DNA of 64,000 nt from JAMXLO01 sp963812075 (GCA_963812075.1 CAWETN010000014.1:89602-153601), one strand, 5' to 3'. Positions 17,248 to 25,858 are shown, numbered from the stretch's first letter. Notes: generated from the letters alone by a model not told the origin. Made by a program: numbers and translations.

Positions 17248-18234
17248 ATGGCCAACCAATCAGCTGACGGAGATAGGCTCGTCGACCGGCGTACTGTGTT
17301 GCAGGTCGGGGTGGGGCTGGCTGCCGCGGGACCGGCGCTACTGCGCGGAGCGCCCGCCGAAGCGCAGCAGCCACCGCAAGGCGCTTCCCACATGACGATC
17401 ATCGACTCTCAGGTCCATGCCTATGCGGCGAACACGCCGGAGCGACCCTGGCACAGCGTGCCAAACTGGCCTGCGCACGTTACCGGCGATGAAATGGTAG
17501 CCGCGATGGACAAAGTCGGCGTCGACGGCGCGATCTACATCTCGCCTTTCTCGATGTACCAATACGACGGTAGCTACGCAGTGAGCGTGCGGCAGGCTCA
17601 TCCTGACCGGTTCGCGCTGGTCAAGCCGGTCAATCCCGATGATCCGGCGGTCGCCGACGTTATCGCCGAGTGGAAGAAAACGCCGGGCACGGTCGGGATC
17701 CGCATCATCATGACCCAGGAGGGGAAACGCACGCCGGACGATCCCGGCTTCAACCGGATCCTGCGCGCAGCTGTTCAGCACGATTTTCCGGTCAACGTTC
17801 TTTTCTGGGGGAACCTCGATGCAGGCACGGCGCTGATCGACCGCTATCCCGATACGCGCTTCATCATCGATCATATGGGCATCTTGCAGCCGAGCGTGCC
17901 GCCGGCGCCGCCGCAGCCTTGGGCGGACCTCCCGAAGGTGGTGGAACTCGCCAAGCGCAAGAATGCGGTGATCAAGATTACCGGCGCCTGCACGCTGTCA
18001 AAGGAGCCGTATCCGTTCCCGGACATCTGGGACCCGCTTGCCCGCATATTCGATGCCTGGGGTTTCGATCGTTGCCTGTGGGGTACCGACTGGACGCGTG
18101 CGTTTGCCGTTGTGAACTACGAGCAAGCGGTCGAGCCCTTCCTAAAGACTGACCGCCTGAGCACCAGCGAACGGGCCATGCTGATGGGCGGCGCCACCGC
18201 CAAGGCGTATGGCTGGTCGCCGAAAAAAACTTAG
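17248..18234 (+). CDS. Tat-exported amidohydrolase family 2 protein
   Basis: 328 residues from ATG 17248 (ribosome site GGAGGGA at 17238-17244). A twin-arginine leader is visible: 'DRRTVLQVGVGLAAAG' with cleavage near 'AEAQQ'. The metal-dependent TIM-barrel shows 'IIDSQVHAY', 'FIIDHMGI' and 'LWGTDWT', the usual His/His/Asp positions of the ACMSD/PDC-hydrolase branch. Enzymes of this branch hydrolyse or decarboxylate aromatic-ring cleavage products or lactones. An export signal is uncommon but known for the branch. It follows the BVMO operon, separated by an IS fossil. Confidence 0.82.
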   Translation: MANQSADGDRLVDRRTVLQVGVGLAAAGPALLRGAPAEAQQPPQGASHMTIIDSQVHAYAANTPERPWHSVPNWPAHVTGDEMVAAMDKVGVDGAIYISPFSMYQYDGSYAVSVRQAHPDRFALVKPVNPDDPAVADVIAEWKKTPGTVGIRIIMTQEGKRTPDDPGFNRILRAAVQHDFPVNVLFWGNLDAGTALIDRYPDTRFIIDHMGILQPSVPPAPPQPWADLPKVVELAKRKNAVIKITGACTLSKEPYPFPDIWDPLARIFDAWGFDRCLWGTDWTRAFAVVNYEQAVEPFLKTDRLSTSERAMLMGGATAKAYGWSPKKT

Positions 18235-18490
18235 CGCCAGACGCGGCCTCGGGGTGCTGCAGATCAGTGCGACGGCCGCGCTGAACAGGCTCGGGGGCGT
18301 AAGGCACGCATGTCGATCTCGTATGTCGGCCACGTGCCGAGCGTGAGCTGGAACTCATGCCGCCTAGGTCGGCGGCTGCGGCGGGATCAGAGCGGCCCCA
18401 CGATCGGACACCGGTCCGCCGCCATTCGCAGGGTCGTGACCGCACCGCTGTTTGCCTAAAGTCAGTGCTTTCAGGGAAGAGGATACGCAG

Positions 18491-19138
18491 ATGCCCGTTG
18501 CCAAATACATCAGACCGACTTCTTCGGCCCCGCCGCCGATGCCGCCATTGCTCATGCCGCAGCCGCCGATTGCACCACTGGTGCCGCCCGCGTGTGTGGT
18601 CGATCTGATGACCACCGGAGGTTCGACGGCGCTTGGCGCACGATGGAAGGGCCAGGAGGCAAAGATCGTCGAGTGTCCTGCACTGGCGGACTCGATGCCT
18701 GAATTCAGGACGACCTACGACATCGAGCCGCATGCCGAGTTGCTAGGGTTCGATGATTCGGAGTGGGCTGAGGTGGCGCCCACCGATCTTGGCGCGCGCC
18801 GCGGCGGGGGCATGGTGTCCTTCTTCTGGTTCCGCACGGCGTTGACAATACCGGCACGTGTCCACGGCTTCGATACTGATGGGGCCAAGGCGGTACTGAC
18901 GGTGAACGTCGACGACTACGCCGAAGTGTGGGTGGATGGCGTACTGCCCCGGGCAGCCGGGCGGCCCAGTCCGGCGGCGATCCAGGGCTTCAACATGCCC
19001 AACAGGCTGGTGCTGGGCGACACCGTCGTGGTGGGCCAGCGGTTCGAGGTTGCGGTGTTCGCCATCAACGGGCCGATCTCCGCAGCGCCAGCAAATTTTC
19101 TGTGGTTTCGCGAGGCCAAGGTTGAATTCTACCGCTGA
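18491..19138 (+). CDS. Stand-alone beta-sandwich domain usually N-terminal to SMP-30 lactonases
   Basis: 215 residues from ATG 18491 with GGGAAGAGG upstream; a longer frame starts at 18452. After a Pro-rich stretch (residues 10-36) the rest ('YDIEPHAELLGFDDSEWAEV', 'FFWFRTALTIP', 'VNVDDYAEVWVDGVLPR', 'FAINGPISAAPANFLWFREA') matches from memory the galactose-binding-like domain that precedes the propeller in some gluconolactonase-like proteins. Here a stop follows directly and no propeller is encoded downstream. Either a genuine single-domain protein or a gene that lost its catalytic half. No signal peptide is clear. Confidence 0.6.
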   Translation: MPVAKYIRPTSSAPPPMPPLLMPQPPIAPLVPPACVVDLMTTGGSTALGARWKGQEAKIVECPALADSMPEFRTTYDIEPHAELLGFDDSEWAEVAPTDLGARRGGGMVSFFWFRTALTIPARVHGFDTDGAKAVLTVNVDDYAEVWVDGVLPRAAGRPSPAAIQGFNMPNRLVLGDTVVVGQRFEVAVFAINGPISAAPANFLWFREAKVEFYR

Positions 19139-19400
19139 CCGCGGTGGGGTCACAGCTGCGGACAGCTGTTCGCCGACGTTGCCCGCAGCGTGATCCCTGG
19201 CCGGCGCAATAGCGATACGTGAAAAGGACTCTTATCGTGCGTCGCGTGTTAGCGCGGACTGCGACCTAGACCAGCTCACCGACCCGGTAGATAGGTTTCC
19301 ACACGGTCCATTCCCTTGATCATCGAGCATGCCGCGTGGTTCGAACTGGAACGTCTCGCCCAGCGCCAGGCGGGTCACTGCGGAGACAAGGCATCCGAGC

Positions 19401-20519
19401 CTACAATTTCTTCCAGTGATCTGTGACGACGGCGATGAAGGCGCTGACCGTCTGGTTGATGAACTCGAGGTCGGCCGGTTTATAGCCCGTGCTCGCCGCG
19501 ACGTGCCCTTGCACCGAGGGGATCGTAATATGCCGGCCATCTGGGATGGCTGCGGCGGCCTCCAGGCCTTCCTCGACCGGATTGTAAAGATCCAGCTGAC
19601 CCGACATCAGGAGCGCTTTCGCCCTGATAGAGCGCAAGGCCTTGATGTGATCCCCGCCAAAGGGCAGCTTCCCGTCAATCGGCGTGTCGCCGACATTGTG
19701 TCTGTCGTAGGCCGAGGTTTGGGCGATCCAATCGTTTGCGTCGAAACCGGACTTGACGGCAGCCTGTTCCTGCGCCGCGATCCAGGGCAGCACATCCGTC
19801 GGATTGGGGAACTGCCTGCGCATCGCTTCCGGCGTTCGCGTCGCGATCACCTGCAGCACATCGGCCCGCATCCGCCAACCATTTTCGGGCTGGGCTGAAT
19901 AATTTCCTTCGTTGAACGCAGGGTCGAGCATAAGCGCATGCCGTGTCGCTTCGTTGACTGCGATCGACCATGGCGATGTACGGGCCATCGGTGTCAGTGC
20001 AATCAGGCTGTCCATCATCTCGGGGTGGCTGACGCCCCATTGCAGAGTCTGCATCCCTCCCATCGATGCGCCGGCCACCGCCACCAGGTGGTCGATGCCG
20101 AGGTGCTGAAGCAGCAGGTACTGGCTCTGCACCATGTCGCGGATGGTGAAATGCGGGAATGCCGGGCCGTGCTGCGTTGCACTGTTGCTGGGGGAGGTTG
20201 TGAGGCCATTGCCGATCGCATTCGTCTTGATGACGAACAGGTGATCGGTGTCCAGCGCCTTGCCTGGTCCAATCATGAAGTCGATCCGGTGGTGATTACC
20301 GCTGATCGCGGTCACCATCAGCACTGCATTGGATTTCTTCGCGTTCAATGTGCCTTGTGTCATGTAAGCGATGCTGAAGTCCCGGATGATCTCACCACTT
20401 TCCAGTGGAAGGTTGCCGATCTGGTAGAATTCGAGACCCGGCTCCGTCGCGGCGCGCGCAGCGACGCTCGCGCCCATGGTCGCAATCAGGCACGCCACGA
20501 CGATTGATCCAGCTTTCAT
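19401..20519 (-). CDS. Exported alpha/beta hydrolase, homoserine O-acetyltransferase (MetX)-like
   Basis: 372 residues started at ATG 20519, giving a clear signal peptide ('GSIVVACLIATMGASVAARA'). The hydrolase core has the nucleophile in 'AGASMGGMQTLQWGVSHPE', the Asp in 'SGQLDLYNP' and the His in 'VQGHVAAS'. 'LFVIKTNAIGNGLTTSPSN' is the MetX-type substrate loop. True MetX enzymes are cytosolic; the leader points to a periplasmic esterase or acyltransferase of this fold. Single gene, convergent with the 18491 gene. Confidence 0.8.
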   Translation of the reverse strand: MKAGSIVVACLIATMGASVAARAATEPGLEFYQIGNLPLESGEIIRDFSIAYMTQGTLNAKKSNAVLMVTAISGNHHRIDFMIGPGKALDTDHLFVIKTNAIGNGLTTSPSNSATQHGPAFPHFTIRDMVQSQYLLLQHLGIDHLVAVAGASMGGMQTLQWGVSHPEMMDSLIALTPMARTSPWSIAVNEATRHALMLDPAFNEGNYSAQPENGWRMRADVLQVIATRTPEAMRRQFPNPTDVLPWIAAQEQAAVKSGFDANDWIAQTSAYDRHNVGDTPIDGKLPFGGDHIKALRSIRAKALLMSGQLDLYNPVEEGLEAAAAIPDGRHITIPSVQGHVAASTGYKPADLEFINQTVSAFIAVVTDHWKKL

Positions 20520-20708
20520 CTTGCCCTCCAGACAGCGTTCGCTACGGGTGTATATCGCAAAGATGCGCTGTCCGTATCCCCGCGCAAGCATATAGCAGCA
20601 AGCCAATGGTTCGCTGCGCGATGTCCTGCTAGTGTCCCGTCGTAGAAATTCCCAGCCAATTCTGTGAAGCCGTGATTCTCTTGTTCCGGCGATGTCGGGG
20701 ACAGGAGA

Positions 20709-20830
20709 GTGGCGGGACGCAGCGTGGTTCGCATTGAACTGGGTGATGATGAGCGTGCTAGACTCAAGGCGCGAGCGCGGCAGAGAAAAAGCACTGGTCG
20801 CCGGTGTCCTCAACGCCGAAGCCGGTGCCA
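20709..20830 (+). pseudogene. Possible IS630-type transposase N-terminal fossil
   Basis: 'RIELGDDERARLKARARQRK' resembles the first helix of IS630 transposases (L-S-x-x-E-R-x-x-L). The frame then degenerates. No ends or catalytic part are present. Weak evidence only; the remaining sequence between 20520 and 21019 holds nothing recognisable. Confidence 0.3.
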
Positions 20831-21019
20831 CTCTGAGGATGACCGAGGCGGATGTGAAAGCCCTTGTTCGATGCCTGGGCCAATGCGGCAATTCCGGATC
20901 TCGTCGGCAGAGCGTGGTCCGTAGCCGGGTGGGACGCTGAAGGAGTTTTGGATGACACCCAGACGGGTATCGGGCCAACCTACATGAAGCGACGACCATT
21001 GGGACCGAAAGAACTGCGG

Positions 21020-21373
21020 ATGCCACTGAGGCGCGGGCTGCTCCAGGTGGCCCCACCCCAGGGCAACGAAGCCGCGGCGGCGATCTACGCTGTAATCCGC
21101 CGTATTCCCAAGGGCTGGGTTGCCACCTATGGCCAAGTCGCCGCCATGGCCGGCCTGCCAAGGCGAGCCCGCCTTGTCGGCCAGATACTCCAGCACCTCG
21201 ACCCCGCAAGTGATGTTCCCTGGCACCGTGTCGTCAACGCGAGGGGCGAGGTGTCCTACACTCTTTCCCGCCATGGCAGCGACGCCCTCCAGCAGCGCCT
21301 GCTGGAAACGGAAGGTATCGAGTTCGACGACAGGAACCGATTCGATTTGGAGCGGTTCCGTTGGCCTGAATAG
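21020..21373 (+). CDS. Alkyltransferase-like (ATL) DNA-binding protein, MGMT family
   Basis: 117 residues from ATG 21020; ATG 20984 is an alternative start in frame. The MGMT C-terminal domain is complete: 'IYAVIRRIPKGWVATYGQVA' , 'GLPRRARLVGQIL' (arginine finger region) and 'VPWHRVVNARGEVS'. The catalytic Cys of the PCHRV motif is Trp here, the defining change of ATL proteins, which bind O6-alkylguanine and hand it to nucleotide excision repair instead of repairing it themselves. Likely monocistronic. Confidence 0.85.
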   Translation: MPLRRGLLQVAPPQGNEAAAAIYAVIRRIPKGWVATYGQVAAMAGLPRRARLVGQILQHLDPASDVPWHRVVNARGEVSYTLSRHGSDALQQRLLETEGIEFDDRNRFDLERFRWPE

Positions 21374-21910
21374 GAAATGGCCGGGTTGGATCGCCCTCCG
21401 GCTGTCACGGCGGTGCCGCTCTCCCTTTTCCGCGATGCGTCGGCTGTGGATGGTTCCTTACCCCCCGGACACACACGAGCCAGGTCGTGCACGCGGTCAA
21501 GGCGAAATTGCCCTGTCAGGAATCCCCAAAACCCATGCCGCCTATTTCCTGTGGCGGGCTTGACCGAAGGAGCCCAGCTTGCCGGAGCTCGGATACAAGT
21601 AGCGCAACAAAGGACGGGAGATAATCAAATGCGGCAATCGAACTCTCGAGCCTGGTGCGATTTTGTTAGCCGGATGAGGCTGCGAGCGCCTGAGCTAGAC
21701 GACGTCGGCGATCTGCCGATGCAGATGGCTTCCCCAATCGTGCTGGCAGATGAGTAGGATCCGTGCTGATCGGGCCATTCCAGGGACGGGCGAGCAACGG
21801 CCTTCGATGGAGATCTTACGAGTTGGCTCGAAGGTTCGTCCGGCGTGGCCGGCAGCAGTTGCCACAGTTCCGCGCCGCCCAGGCGGTGCCATCGATGCCG
21901 CGAGGGTGAG
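21374..21910 (+). other. Spacer, at most one tiny uncertain reading frame
   Basis: No family recognised. A 42-codon frame at 21629-21757 has a purine-rich stretch upstream but no resemblance to known proteins and is not called as a gene. Confidence 0.35.
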
Positions 21911-22504
21911 ATGTTGTCATCGACGCTCTCCGCAAAAGCGCGTGCTGTAGGAGCCGAACAACGCATTGCTCACCCAAAGCAGTCAGAGACCGCCGGACGT
22001 GCCGCTGCGTCTGACGCCGATCGTTGCGATAGCCAAGCAAGAGCCGAGCGCGCCGAGAAAGCGCTGATCGATGCGCGCCAACGTATCGACGAATTGCTAC
22101 GCGATGCCGACGCCCTGCGAAGGCGAGCCACGGAGGCAGAGCGTCGCGCTGAGGACATCGCGGCAGACCGACAGGTCGCGAATATGATGATCGAGGCGAT
22201 GCGCGGGGTGCAGGAGAACCTGCATCGCGATGTAACCGCTGCCGAAGCAGTCGCCGCCGACGCCTGCGCCAGCCTCGATGCAGCGCATCGGCAGGCCCGC
22301 GATGCGCAAGCTGCGGCGGAGGCAGCACAGATTGCGCATGTTGAGATGGCGACCGAAGCCGCCAAACTGCGCGCCGACGTAGAGGCGGCCCACAGGCTGA
22401 CAAGAATAGCCCAAGCTCGGGCTGAGCGGCTATGGCAGGACGAGAAGGCACGAAGGTGCTTGGGGCGCTGGACAAGACTCAGGGCCGCGTGGCGGGGAGA
22501 GTAG
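21911..22504 (+). CDS. Ala/Arg/Glu-rich coiled-coil protein, unknown function
   Basis: 197 residues from ATG 21911 (GAGGGTGAG upstream). From residue 40 to 175 it is a nearly continuous heptad-like helix rich in Ala, Arg, Glu and Asp, with no Gly and almost no Pro; the end is basic ('RRCLGRWTRLRAAWRGE'). Overall it resembles coiled-coil tails of KfrA-type plasmid proteins, but the N-terminal DNA-binding part of that family is not evident, so no function is assigned. It is bounded on the right by an IS5 element that starts 130 bp after the stop. Confidence 0.5.
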   Translation: MLSSTLSAKARAVGAEQRIAHPKQSETAGRAAASDADRCDSQARAERAEKALIDARQRIDELLRDADALRRRATEAERRAEDIAADRQVANMMIEAMRGVQENLHRDVTAAEAVAADACASLDAAHRQARDAQAAAEAAQIAHVEMATEAAKLRADVEAAHRLTRIAQARAERLWQDEKARRCLGRWTRLRAAWRGE

Positions 22505-22651
22505 CGATGTCGATGCGACGGCTTTTCCGCGGCGAGCGTCGACCGACCCAATACCAACGGCGCCGTGGCAGGCGCGAGAACGTAGCACGTGGATACCAGT
22601 ATAGCCTAGCAGTCGTTCGAGAACCACGGCCTTAGAGTCCGTCCGGAAACT

Positions 22652-23125
22652 TCATGAAGGGTTACAGAGCTTTCTGAGCATGAGCCGGATCGAGGCGAGG
22701 TGAAGGAAGGCGAGCGCGTTGTGGTTGCGGTTCTCCCAATCCTTGGCGAGGCGGCGACATCGATTGAGCCAGCCTATGGTACGCTCAACAATCCAGCGTT
22801 GCGGCTCGACGACAAAGCCCTTGGCGTTGTCGCGACGCCTGACGATTTCGGTCACGAGGTTCGGCATGACTTCGGCGATGCCGTTGGCGATGCCGTTGGC
22901 GAAGACCGGCCCGGCATAGGCGCTGTCCGCGAACAGCTTGCGCAGGAAGGGGAACTGTCCGAACAGGGTGGACAGCAGCAGCACGCCGCCATCGCGGTCC
23001 TGCACGTCGGCAGCAGTGACCAGGGCGTGCAACAACAGTCCGAGCTTGTCCACCAGGACGTGGCGTTTCTTGCCCTTGATCAGCTTGCCGGCATCGAAGC
23101 CATGTCGATCGATCGACGGCCCCCC
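22652..23125 (-). CDS. IS5-family transposase, frame B
   Basis: Continues the frame A protein after the slip: 'HGFDAGKLIKGKKRH', 'DIQDRDGG'-like 'DVQDRDGGVLLL', then 'LFADSAYAGP' (second Asp) and 'WIVERTIGWLNRCRRLAKDW' (catalytic Glu and the Y-R-K-like helix). Its independent ATG is at 23053. It ends just inside the left inverted repeat. Confidence 0.8.
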   Translation of the reverse strand, partial: GGPSIDRHGFDAGKLIKGKKRHVLVDKLGLLLHALVTAADVQDRDGGVLLLSTLFGQFPFLRKLFADSAYAGPVFANGIANGIAEVMPNLVTEIVRRRDNAKGFVVEPQRWIVERTIGWLNRCRRLAKDWENRNHNALAFLHLASIRLMLRKLCNPS

Positions 23126-23502
23126 TTTTCTGCGCTCTTTACGCTTTGGCTGTCCATGATACAGGCCGTCGGGCTGGACTCACGTGTCGCCTGCTCACGG
23201 CATTTCACATAGAGCGCGTGGTGGATGTTCTCCAGCGTTCCGTCCCAGCCCCACAGGCAGAAATAGCCGTTGACCGTGCTGCGCGGCGGCAGGTCCTTCG
23301 GGATGTAACGCCACTGGCATCCGGTGCTCAGCACATACATCACGCCGTTGACCACCTCGCGCATGTTGACGGTGCGCTTGCCGCCACCTCGTTTGGCCGG
23401 CGGGATCAGCGGCTTGACCAGCGACCATTCGGCGTCGGTGAGATCGCTGGGATAGCGCAGCCTGTCGCGGTCGTAGCGATGGCGGTTCTCGATTGTCCAC
23501 AT
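23080..23502 (-). CDS. IS5-family transposase, frame A
   Basis: 140 residues: 'YPSDLTDAEWSLVKPLIPP' and 'GCQWRYIPKDLPPRSTVNGY' are the N-terminal region of IS5 transposases, ending with the first catalytic Asp in 'ACIMDSQSVKSAEKGG'. The frame then runs into a stop. A purine run AAAAGGGGGG (complement of 23120-23129) lies where a -1 slip would join it to frame B. Such programmed shifts are known in the IS427 group, so two frames need not mean a dead gene. Confidence 0.8.
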   Translation of the reverse strand: MWTIENRHRYDRDRLRYPSDLTDAEWSLVKPLIPPAKRGGGKRTVNMREVVNGVMYVLSTGCQWRYIPKDLPPRSTVNGYFCLWGWDGTLENIHHALYVKCREQATRESSPTACIMDSQSVKSAEKGGRRSIDMASMPAS

Positions 23503-23646
23503 CGGGGCACCTCGCGGATCGGTGCCAACACCGAATCACGGCCAATCGAGCCGGTTCAAGCGTTCAAGCGATCCGGCACCGCGCTTCCAACCGATTCAAA
23601 TGACTCGGGAAGTCTCCGGACGGACACTTATACCAGGACTCGCTGA

Positions 23647-24224
23647 TCAGAACCGATGTGCCCAATCGCGGAGTCCGATGGACATGATGGTCCACGGCTG
23701 GGCCTCGAGCTTGTTACAAGCATCGCAGCAGTGATCGAGCAGCGCGTCAGCGTCGTCGAAGATCCGGTTGGAGAGCCAGTTGTCGCGTATGTACTGCCAG
23801 ACGTTCTCCTGCGGGTTCAGCTCGGGACACTTCGGCGGCAACGGCACGATGGTGATGTTGTCGGGCACCTGGAGTTTGTCTGAGAGATGCCAGCCGGCCT
23901 GGTCGAGCAAGAGCACCGCATGACGACCGGGGGCAACGTCGGCAGAGATCGCCGCGAGATGCAGGTTCATCATCGCGGTGTTGCACCAGGGCAGGATCAG
24001 GCCGACGGCCTTGCCGTGCTTGGGGCAAATAGCGCCGAAGATGTAGGTCGACGTGGTGCGTTGGTCTGATGGCGCCGAGGGCCGGCTGCCTCGCCTCGCC
24101 CAGCGGCGGGTGATCTTGTTCTTCTGTCCGATCCGGGCTTCGTCGCCGAACCAAAGCTCTATGTCGCCGGGATCGGCGCCATGCCGACGCGCGACCGTCG
24201 CCAGTATCGCCGGCCAGTTTTTTT
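23647..24224 (-). CDS. IS630 transposase, frame B (copy 1)
   Basis: The DDE half in the -1 frame: 'IELWFGDEARIGQKNKITRR' (first Asp), 'AVLLLDQAGWH' (second Asp) and 'LPPKCPELNPQENVWQYIRD' (Glu). Expressed presumably by frameshifting at the A7 run shared with frame A; an isolated start would lack the DNA-binding domain. Confidence 0.78.
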
Positions 24225-24710
24225 AAAAGCCTCGACAGCACCCGCCGCCTGAGCGTGATGGCGCGGGCGGGCCGTCAGCTTACGAAAGCCCATTCCTCGC
24301 AGCTCACGGCTGAGCGTCTGCTTCGAGATGCTGATCTCGTATTCTTCCCGGATCCATTGGCAAAGATCGATGATCCGCCAGCGGACCACGCCATGCACTG
24401 CCGGGATCGGGCCGTGCTCGACCATTGCCGCCAGCGCGGCCCGGTGCGCATCGCTCAGCAGCGACGGTTTGCCAGGAGCCTTGCGGTCGATCAGGCCGTC
24501 GGGACCGTCCGCGTTGAACCGCAGCACCCAGTCGCGCACCACCTGCAGCGTCACGCCGCCAACTGCCGCTGCCTGCGTCCGGCTGCCTCCGTCATAGATC
24601 GCTGCCAGCGCCAGAAGCCGCCGCACCTGGACAGCATCCGCGGCACCGCGCGCAATCCGGCGCAGCAACGCCGCATCATGGTCCGGACGTAATGGGATCG
24701 GCTTCAGCAT
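24159..24710 (-). CDS. IS630 transposase, frame A (copy 1)
   Basis: About 183 residues from ATG 24710. Helix-turn-helix region 'RTQAAAVGGVTLQVVRDWVLRFNADGPDGL' and the winged part 'EYEISISKQTLSRELRGMGF' are typical. After 'AVEAFKK' the frame continues into a short wrong tail. The T7 run at 24218-24224 (A7 on the coding strand) is a slippage site; a -1 shift gives the correct continuation 'KKNWPAILA'. Confidence 0.78.
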   Translation of the reverse strand: MLKPIPLRPDHDAALLRRIARGAADAVQVRRLLALAAIYDGGSRTQAAAVGGVTLQVVRDWVLRFNADGPDGLIDRKAPGKPSLLSDAHRAALAAMVEHGPIPAVHGVVRWRIIDLCQWIREEYEISISKQTLSRELRGMGFRKLTARPRHHAQAAGAVEAFKKTGRRYWRRSRVGMAPIPAT

Positions 24711-24795
24711 GGCGAACCTCCCCGTTCGCCAGCCTTGAATCAAATCTTCGCCGCGTCGGGAAGCACTCATTGAGTTCTCAGGTAACAGGACTTGG

Positions 24796-25079
24796 TATTA
24801 GCGCGCTCACCCTGCAGCGCTTCACCAAGGAGACCACAAAATACGTTACCTCCCCGGCCGATCGAGGTCCTCGTTGACAGGCAGACGCTCATGGTCTTCG
24901 GCTCCAAATTGCGTGCTGTGGCAGAACTTCTACCGTCAGTTCGGCGAAATGCCCGACATCATGGTTTGCGGCGAGATGGACTGGTCCGATTCCGACTTCT
25001 ATAGCGTCGTCACCGATCCCAGGGTCGCCCCCCGGGACACCGGATTGAACCCTATGTCACGTTGGCGAGCGGTTGAAGT
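24796..25079 (+). pseudogene. Short unidentified coding fragment
   Basis: A piece around 24915-25025 reads 'LWQNFYRQFGEMPDIMVCGE' followed by 'MDWSDSDFYSVVTDPRV', which looks like real protein but belongs to no family I can name. It has no convincing start and changes frame. It lies between IS630 and a transposase scrap. Confidence 0.25.
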
Positions 25080-25084
25080 TGCTT

Positions 25085-25330
25085 GTCACGGGACTCGGTC
25101 GGCGTGAGATATCCATGCCGTTCGATAAATCAGATCGCGTTGCAGGTCTCGCGGAACGCAATTCTTCGATCGTTTTGAAGCAGGTTCTCCTTCAGCGTAC
25201 GGATGAACCGTTCGGCGCAGCCGTTGCATTCCGGCGCGCGGACGAAAGCGGGCGAGCTTTCGATGCCCAAGAAGGCGAGCTCCTTCTGGAAGTGGTCTCG
25301 CGCATCAGCCTGAGCACGGGGCGCGAGGCG
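25085..25330 (-). pseudogene. IS3/IS481-type integrase-core transposase fragment
   Basis: 'ELAFLGIESSPAFVRAPECN' then 'GCAERFIRTLKENLL' is the end of the rve integrase core, with the catalytic Glu in 'AERFIRTLKE'. Right after 'ENLL' some 25 residues are missing and 'FRETCNAI' ends at a stop; an alternative frame continues 'IERHGYLTPTES'. No DD part, no element ends. It is fused in frame to a dehydrogenase stump. Confidence 0.75.
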
Positions 25331-25684
25331 GTCAAAGGCGAAGGCGCTACGGGCGGAAAGCCATGGATTCGGCGTTGGCGTGCCATCGCGGTGCTTGCCG
25401 TCCGCGGCTGGGGTGTTCTTGATGCCCGCCGCATCCAGGTCGGCCGCCGTGACGACCATGTGCACGCCGGGCATCTCACGGGCGGCGTCGGTATCGATCG
25501 AGCGTAGCTCGCCGCGCGCCATTCGGCTGCGCACCATCACGCCATATAGCTGGCCGGGCAGGTTCGGATCATCGGAATAGCGCCCTTCGCCGCGCAGCAG
25601 GGTAGGATCCTCCTTGCGGGAGACGGGCTGGCCGACGGCGAACTTCTCGCTCACCATGAGCGTGGGATCGAACGGCGCATTCAT
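25330..25684 (-). pseudogene. Truncated CoxL/XdhB-type molybdopterin dehydrogenase large subunit
   Basis: From ATG 25684 the first 110 or so residues ('VGQPVSRKEDPTLLRGEGRY', 'LYGVMVRSRMARGELRSIDT', 'MPGVHMVVTAADLD') are the start of the large subunit of xanthine/CO dehydrogenase-type enzymes, normally about 780 residues. The frame then passes without a stop into the transposase scrap at about 25330. All molybdopterin-binding parts are missing, and no small or medium subunit gene is nearby, so the gene is dead. Confidence 0.78.
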
Positions 25685-25858
25685 CAGGGATTGGGCCTTC
25701 AGTCGGCGTCGCCATATCCAACAGATACGGCGAGAAACCGCAACCCGGCCCGCTGGTGTGGTTGCCATTGACCGGCCTCCGTGCGGTTCCTAGCGTGCTG
25801 GGGACAGCCGCGTCGGCAACTGGTCGGCAGGCACGGCGAACAATTCTCCGGGGGCGCA

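Larger units (their letters stand above)
22635..23627 (-). mobile_element. IS5-family element with 3-bp target duplication
   Basis: Terminal inverted repeats GTCCGTCCGGAAACTTC (22637-22653) and its inverse with one mismatch (23609-23625) bound a 993-bp element. Direct TTA copies at 22632-22634 and 23628-23630 are the target-site duplication expected for this family (IS427-like subgroup). The transposase is in two overlapping frames. The element looks recently inserted and possibly active. Confidence 0.85.
23633..24795 (-). mobile_element. IS630-family element, copy 1
   Basis: 1163 bp between TA dinucleotides at 23631-23632 and 24796-24797, the target duplicated by IS630/Tc1 elements. Ends are CCAGGACT... 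and the inverse CCAAGTCCT..., imperfect inverted repeats. It begins one base pair after the TTA duplication of the neighbouring IS5, so two independent insertions lie side by side. Confidence 0.8.
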
